Translations under genes and position numbers: made by a program
Assembly: GCA_016194745.1 (NCBI GenBank)
Contig: JACQBA010000001.1
Coordinates: 92,612 to 156,611, forward strand
Length of the DNA: 64,000 bases
Source of the DNA: Elusimicrobiota bacterium
GTDB lineage: Bacteria; Elusimicrobiota; Elusimicrobia; UBA1565; JACRDR01
Reading direction: 5' to 3'
Part shown: in pieces, positions 57,213 to 64,000 of the stretch
Layout of the letters: each line of letters starts with the position of its first letter
How positions within the stretch are numbered: the first letter of the stretch is position 1
Notes under the pieces: model-generated
What the model was told of the DNA's origin: nothing
Seen by the model: only the letters and a program-made list of their open reading frames with translations
Database searches by the model: none

Positions 57213-57914
57213 CTAATCGTCGGAGCGGATTTTATAGCCGAAGTTCTTGACGGTCACGATCCGCTTGCGCTCGGGCCCCAGCCCGCGACGCAATCGGGCG
57301 ACGTGCTGGTCTACGGTGCGCGTCGAGATCTTCATGGTGTTGTCGTAGCCCCAGATGCGGCTCAGGAGCTGGTCCCGCGACAGGACGCCGCCGTTCGCCT
57401 CGATCAACATGGTCAGGAGCTGGAATTCCCGCGGAGCGATGCGCTTGTACTTGCCGTTGATCCGCACCTCGTGGCGCCCAGAGTCCACTTCGATCTTGCC
57501 GATCCTGAGCAAGCCGGACTTGGACGCCGCAGGCTTGTTAGCGGCGCGCCGCAGCACCGCCTGAACCCTGCAGACGAGCTCGCGCGTCGAAAACGGCTTG
57601 GAGAGATAGTCGTCGGCTCCGAGCTTGAATCCTTTGATGCGGTCGAGCTCCGCGCGCTTCGCCGTCAAAAACAGGACCGGTACCCGGCTCTCTCGCCGGA
57701 TGATCCTGACCATCTCGAGGCCGTCCATCTTGGGGAGCATGATGTCCGTCACGATGAGATCCGGCTTCTGCTTGCGAAACGCCTCAAGCCCCGCCTCCGC
57801 CGTTTTCGCGAGGACGACCGAGTAGCCCTCGCTTTTGAATACGGAGTCAAGGATGAACCCGATGTCCTCCTCGTCCTCGACCAGAAGAAGCTTCGCCTTT
57901 TCTTGCGCGCTCAC
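57213..57914 (-). CDS. OmpR/PhoB-family response regulator
   Basis: From the GTG at 57914, which overlaps the kinase stop (GTGA), the 233-residue regulator has a canonical receiver (E13/D14, phospho-acceptor D57, T84, K106 in LSKPF). The winged-helix domain shows REFQLLTMLIEANGGVLSRDQLL and RTVDQHVARLRRGL. It is closely similar in pattern to the regulator at 9766. It is the last of three co-directed signalling genes, with the PAS kinase and the large HAMP kinase upstream. Confidence 0.93.
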   Translation of the reverse strand: MSAQEKAKLLLVEDEEDIGFILDSVFKSEGYSVVLAKTAEAGLEAFRKQKPDLIVTDIMLPKMDGLEMVRIIRRESRVPVLFLTAKRAELDRIKGFKLGADDYLSKPFSTRELVCRVQAVLRRAANKPAASKSGLLRIGKIEVDSGRHEVRINGKYKRIAPREFQLLTMLIEANGGVLSRDQLLSRIWGYDNTMKISTRTVDQHVARLRRGLGPERKRIVTVKNFGYKIRSDD

Positions 57915-59529
57915 TCGGTCTCCGACCCCGCCGAGGCGGAGGACGGCTCCGCCCTCAAGGCATCCGGGGTAGGAAGCGTAAACCGGAACGTGGATCCCCT
58001 GCCCGGCTCGCTTTCGGCCCAGATCCGGCCGCCGTTGCATTCGACCATGGTCTTGATGATATAGAGTCCCAATCCGGTGCCCTTGATCGAAAGCGCGCGC
58101 GCGGTCGAGCTCCGATGAAATTGCTGGAAAACCAGCGTCAAGTCCTTTGTCGGAATTCCAATGCCCGTGTCGCTGATGGCGATCTCCACTTCCTTGGCGC
58201 CCCGTCGTGCGCTTATGCCGACCGCGCCGCCCTTTCTATTGTACTTGATCGCGTTATCGATGAGATTCTGAAAGATGCCCGCGAGGTGACCTCGGTCCAC
58301 CCATAGCAGGACCTCTTCTGGCACATCGACGTCGATCGTCACCTGCTTGCGTTTGGCGATGGGCGCGACGCCGCCGACGAATTGCTTGATATAGGGCCGC
58401 AACGCGACGGCGTGCGGAACAGGCTTTACCTTTCTGGATTCCAGCTCGGCCAGGACAAGCAGGTCGTCAACGAGGGAGGCGAGCCGATCCGACTGCGACT
58501 CGATAATGCTGATGAAACGAGGGAAGCTCTTCTTATCCGCGACGCCTCCCCGGCGCAGGGTCTCCGCGGAGGCCTTGATCGCCGCGATGGGAGTGCGGAG
58601 CTCATGCGAGACCGTGGCCACCATCTGTCGCTGCATGGCCTCTCGCTCCCGCAGTCGCTCCGCCTCCTGCGCCTTATGGCGCTCGGTGATATCCCGAGTG
58701 AGGGCCATGATCATCTTCCTACCCTTGTAGGAGAAGGTGCCGTAGGTCAACTCCGCCGGGAACGAGGAGCCGTCGCCTCTCCGGTGCTTTCGCGTCAGGG
58801 TCTTATAGCAAAGCTCCAGAAGTTCCTCTTTGGGACCGTCGGAGTCCTCGTTTAGGTCATCCGCCGTGAGCCCTAGAAATTCCTTCCGCGAATAGGCGTA
58901 GAGCTTGAGGGCCGCTTTGTTGGCGTCCGCGATGGCGTGGCTGACGCAATCGAAGACGACGATGGCGTCGCTCGCGCGGGAGAACAGCTCGTGATACTGG
59001 AGCTCGGACTCCTTCTTCGCCTCGTCCGCGCGGCGGCGCTCCTCCAACTCGCGGCGGAGAGCCTCCTCGCTGCGCGCCAAGCGCGCCGTCTTGCGATACA
59101 GGTCCGCGATGACATGAACCTTGGCCTTCAGGATCTCGGGCACGATCGGCTTGTAGATATAGTCGACCGCGCCGAGGGAGTAGCCGCGACTGACGTGAGT
59201 GTCGTTGCCCGAGCCCGCGGTGATGAAGATGATCGGCGTATGCTGGGAATGCGCCCGCTGGCGGATGAACCCCGCCGTCTCGAATCCGTCGAGACCGGGC
59301 ATCACGACGTCCAAGAGTACGAGCGCGAAGTCCTGCTTGAGCATGCATCTAAGGGCCTGCTGGCCCGAGAACGCCTTCACGATCGAGTACTCCTTGCCGT
59401 CCAGGAGCGCTTCGAGCGCGAAGAGGTTGGCCGGCTGGTCGTCGACCAGCAGGATGTTGATGCGCTCCCGCGCCTCGCCTCTCGAGACGGGCGGCTCAGC
59501 CTTCCAATCGCCGGCTAGATTTATCGGCT

Positions 59530-59533
<4 letters not shown>
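57911..59533 (-). CDS. Hybrid REC-PAS sensor histidine kinase
   Basis: A TTG at 59533 overlaps the stop of the large kinase (TTGA), giving 540 residues. Order: N-terminal receiver (about 25-145) with DDQ acidic site and acceptor Asp (LVLLDVVMP), a short coiled coil (about 155-190), PAS domain (about 190-310), HisKA with [12 protein letters not shown], and HATPase_c with [16 protein letters not shown] and GTGLGLYI. It is cytosolic. Together with the upstream multi-receiver kinase and the downstream regulator it forms a phosphorelay-type module. Confidence 0.92.

Positions 59534-64000
<4,467 letters not shown>

Overview
The window is 64 kb of GC-rich, densely packed chromosome from a Gram-negative bacterium. 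Outer-membrane barrels, a TamA/TamB pair, lipoproteins and exported TPR proteins show the diderm envelope. I saw no insertion sequence, integrase, prophage structural gene, CRISPR array or rRNA. The mix of repeated sensor kinases, PorV-like barrel, PA2779/PA2778-type genes and polysaccharide genes is not diagnostic. An uncultivated lineage such as Elusimicrobiota is possible, but that is a low-confidence guess. Genes are often coupled by 4-nt stop/start overlaps (ATGA, GTGA, TTGA).

Layout. 1-1.4 kb: a truncated membrane protein, tRNA-Thr(CGT) and three copies of a 33-nt palindrome. 1.8-12 kb: two-component genes (a hybrid kinase/regulator pair, two further kinases, one OmpR-type regulator) mixed with stress genes (dps, cupin, a small DUF5670-like membrane protein) and exported proteins of unknown function. 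12-13.2 kb: a nucleotidyltransferase and a small gene. 13.3-27.9 kb: one nine-gene minus-strand operon for making and exporting a polysaccharide: TPR protein, NfrA-like TPR/barrel, NfrB-like glycosyltransferase with a C-terminal MshEN domain, WecB epimerase, PgaC-like glycosyltransferase with a PilZ-like domain, a degenerate deacetylase, a TPR-deacetylase-barrel fusion, a small exported protein and isocitrate lyase. 28-34.5 kb: WbqC, PIG-L deacetylase, a 55-aa protein and a barrel; two ACT proteins; GlmU and a GH18 protein. 35-43.4 kb: PorV-like barrel with a secreted multidomain protein; TamA/TamB. 43.5-57.2 kb: mostly stress and envelope genes (exported Hsp20-like protein, YtxH, BON, SOD, outer-membrane barrel, PA2779/PA2778 operon, TreY/GlgX, YihY, ferritin-like). 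57.2-64 kb: a response regulator, a hybrid kinase, and a very large kinase with a tandem HAMP array that runs off the right edge.

How it fits together. GlmU makes UDP-GlcNAc, WecB converts it to UDP-ManNAc, and the NfrB-like and PgaC-like enzymes could polymerise these sugars. The NfrA-like and TPR/CE4/barrel proteins would modify and export the chain. By analogy with E. coli NfrA/NfrB, the product may be a ManNAc-containing exopolysaccharide controlled by cyclic di-GMP.

The most unusual signal is regulatory. Twenty-two promoter-like sites share a rigid layout: TTAC(n), 6 nt, C(C/T)ATGG-like, 20 nt (21 in two cases), then a TATAAT-like -10. They precede the polysaccharide operon and nearly every stress gene (dps, sod, BON, YtxH, DUF5670, Hsp20-like, ferritin-like, trehalose). 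This looks like an undescribed general-stress or envelope regulon. In at least two cases the start codon lies 6 nt after the -10, which predicts leaderless mRNAs.
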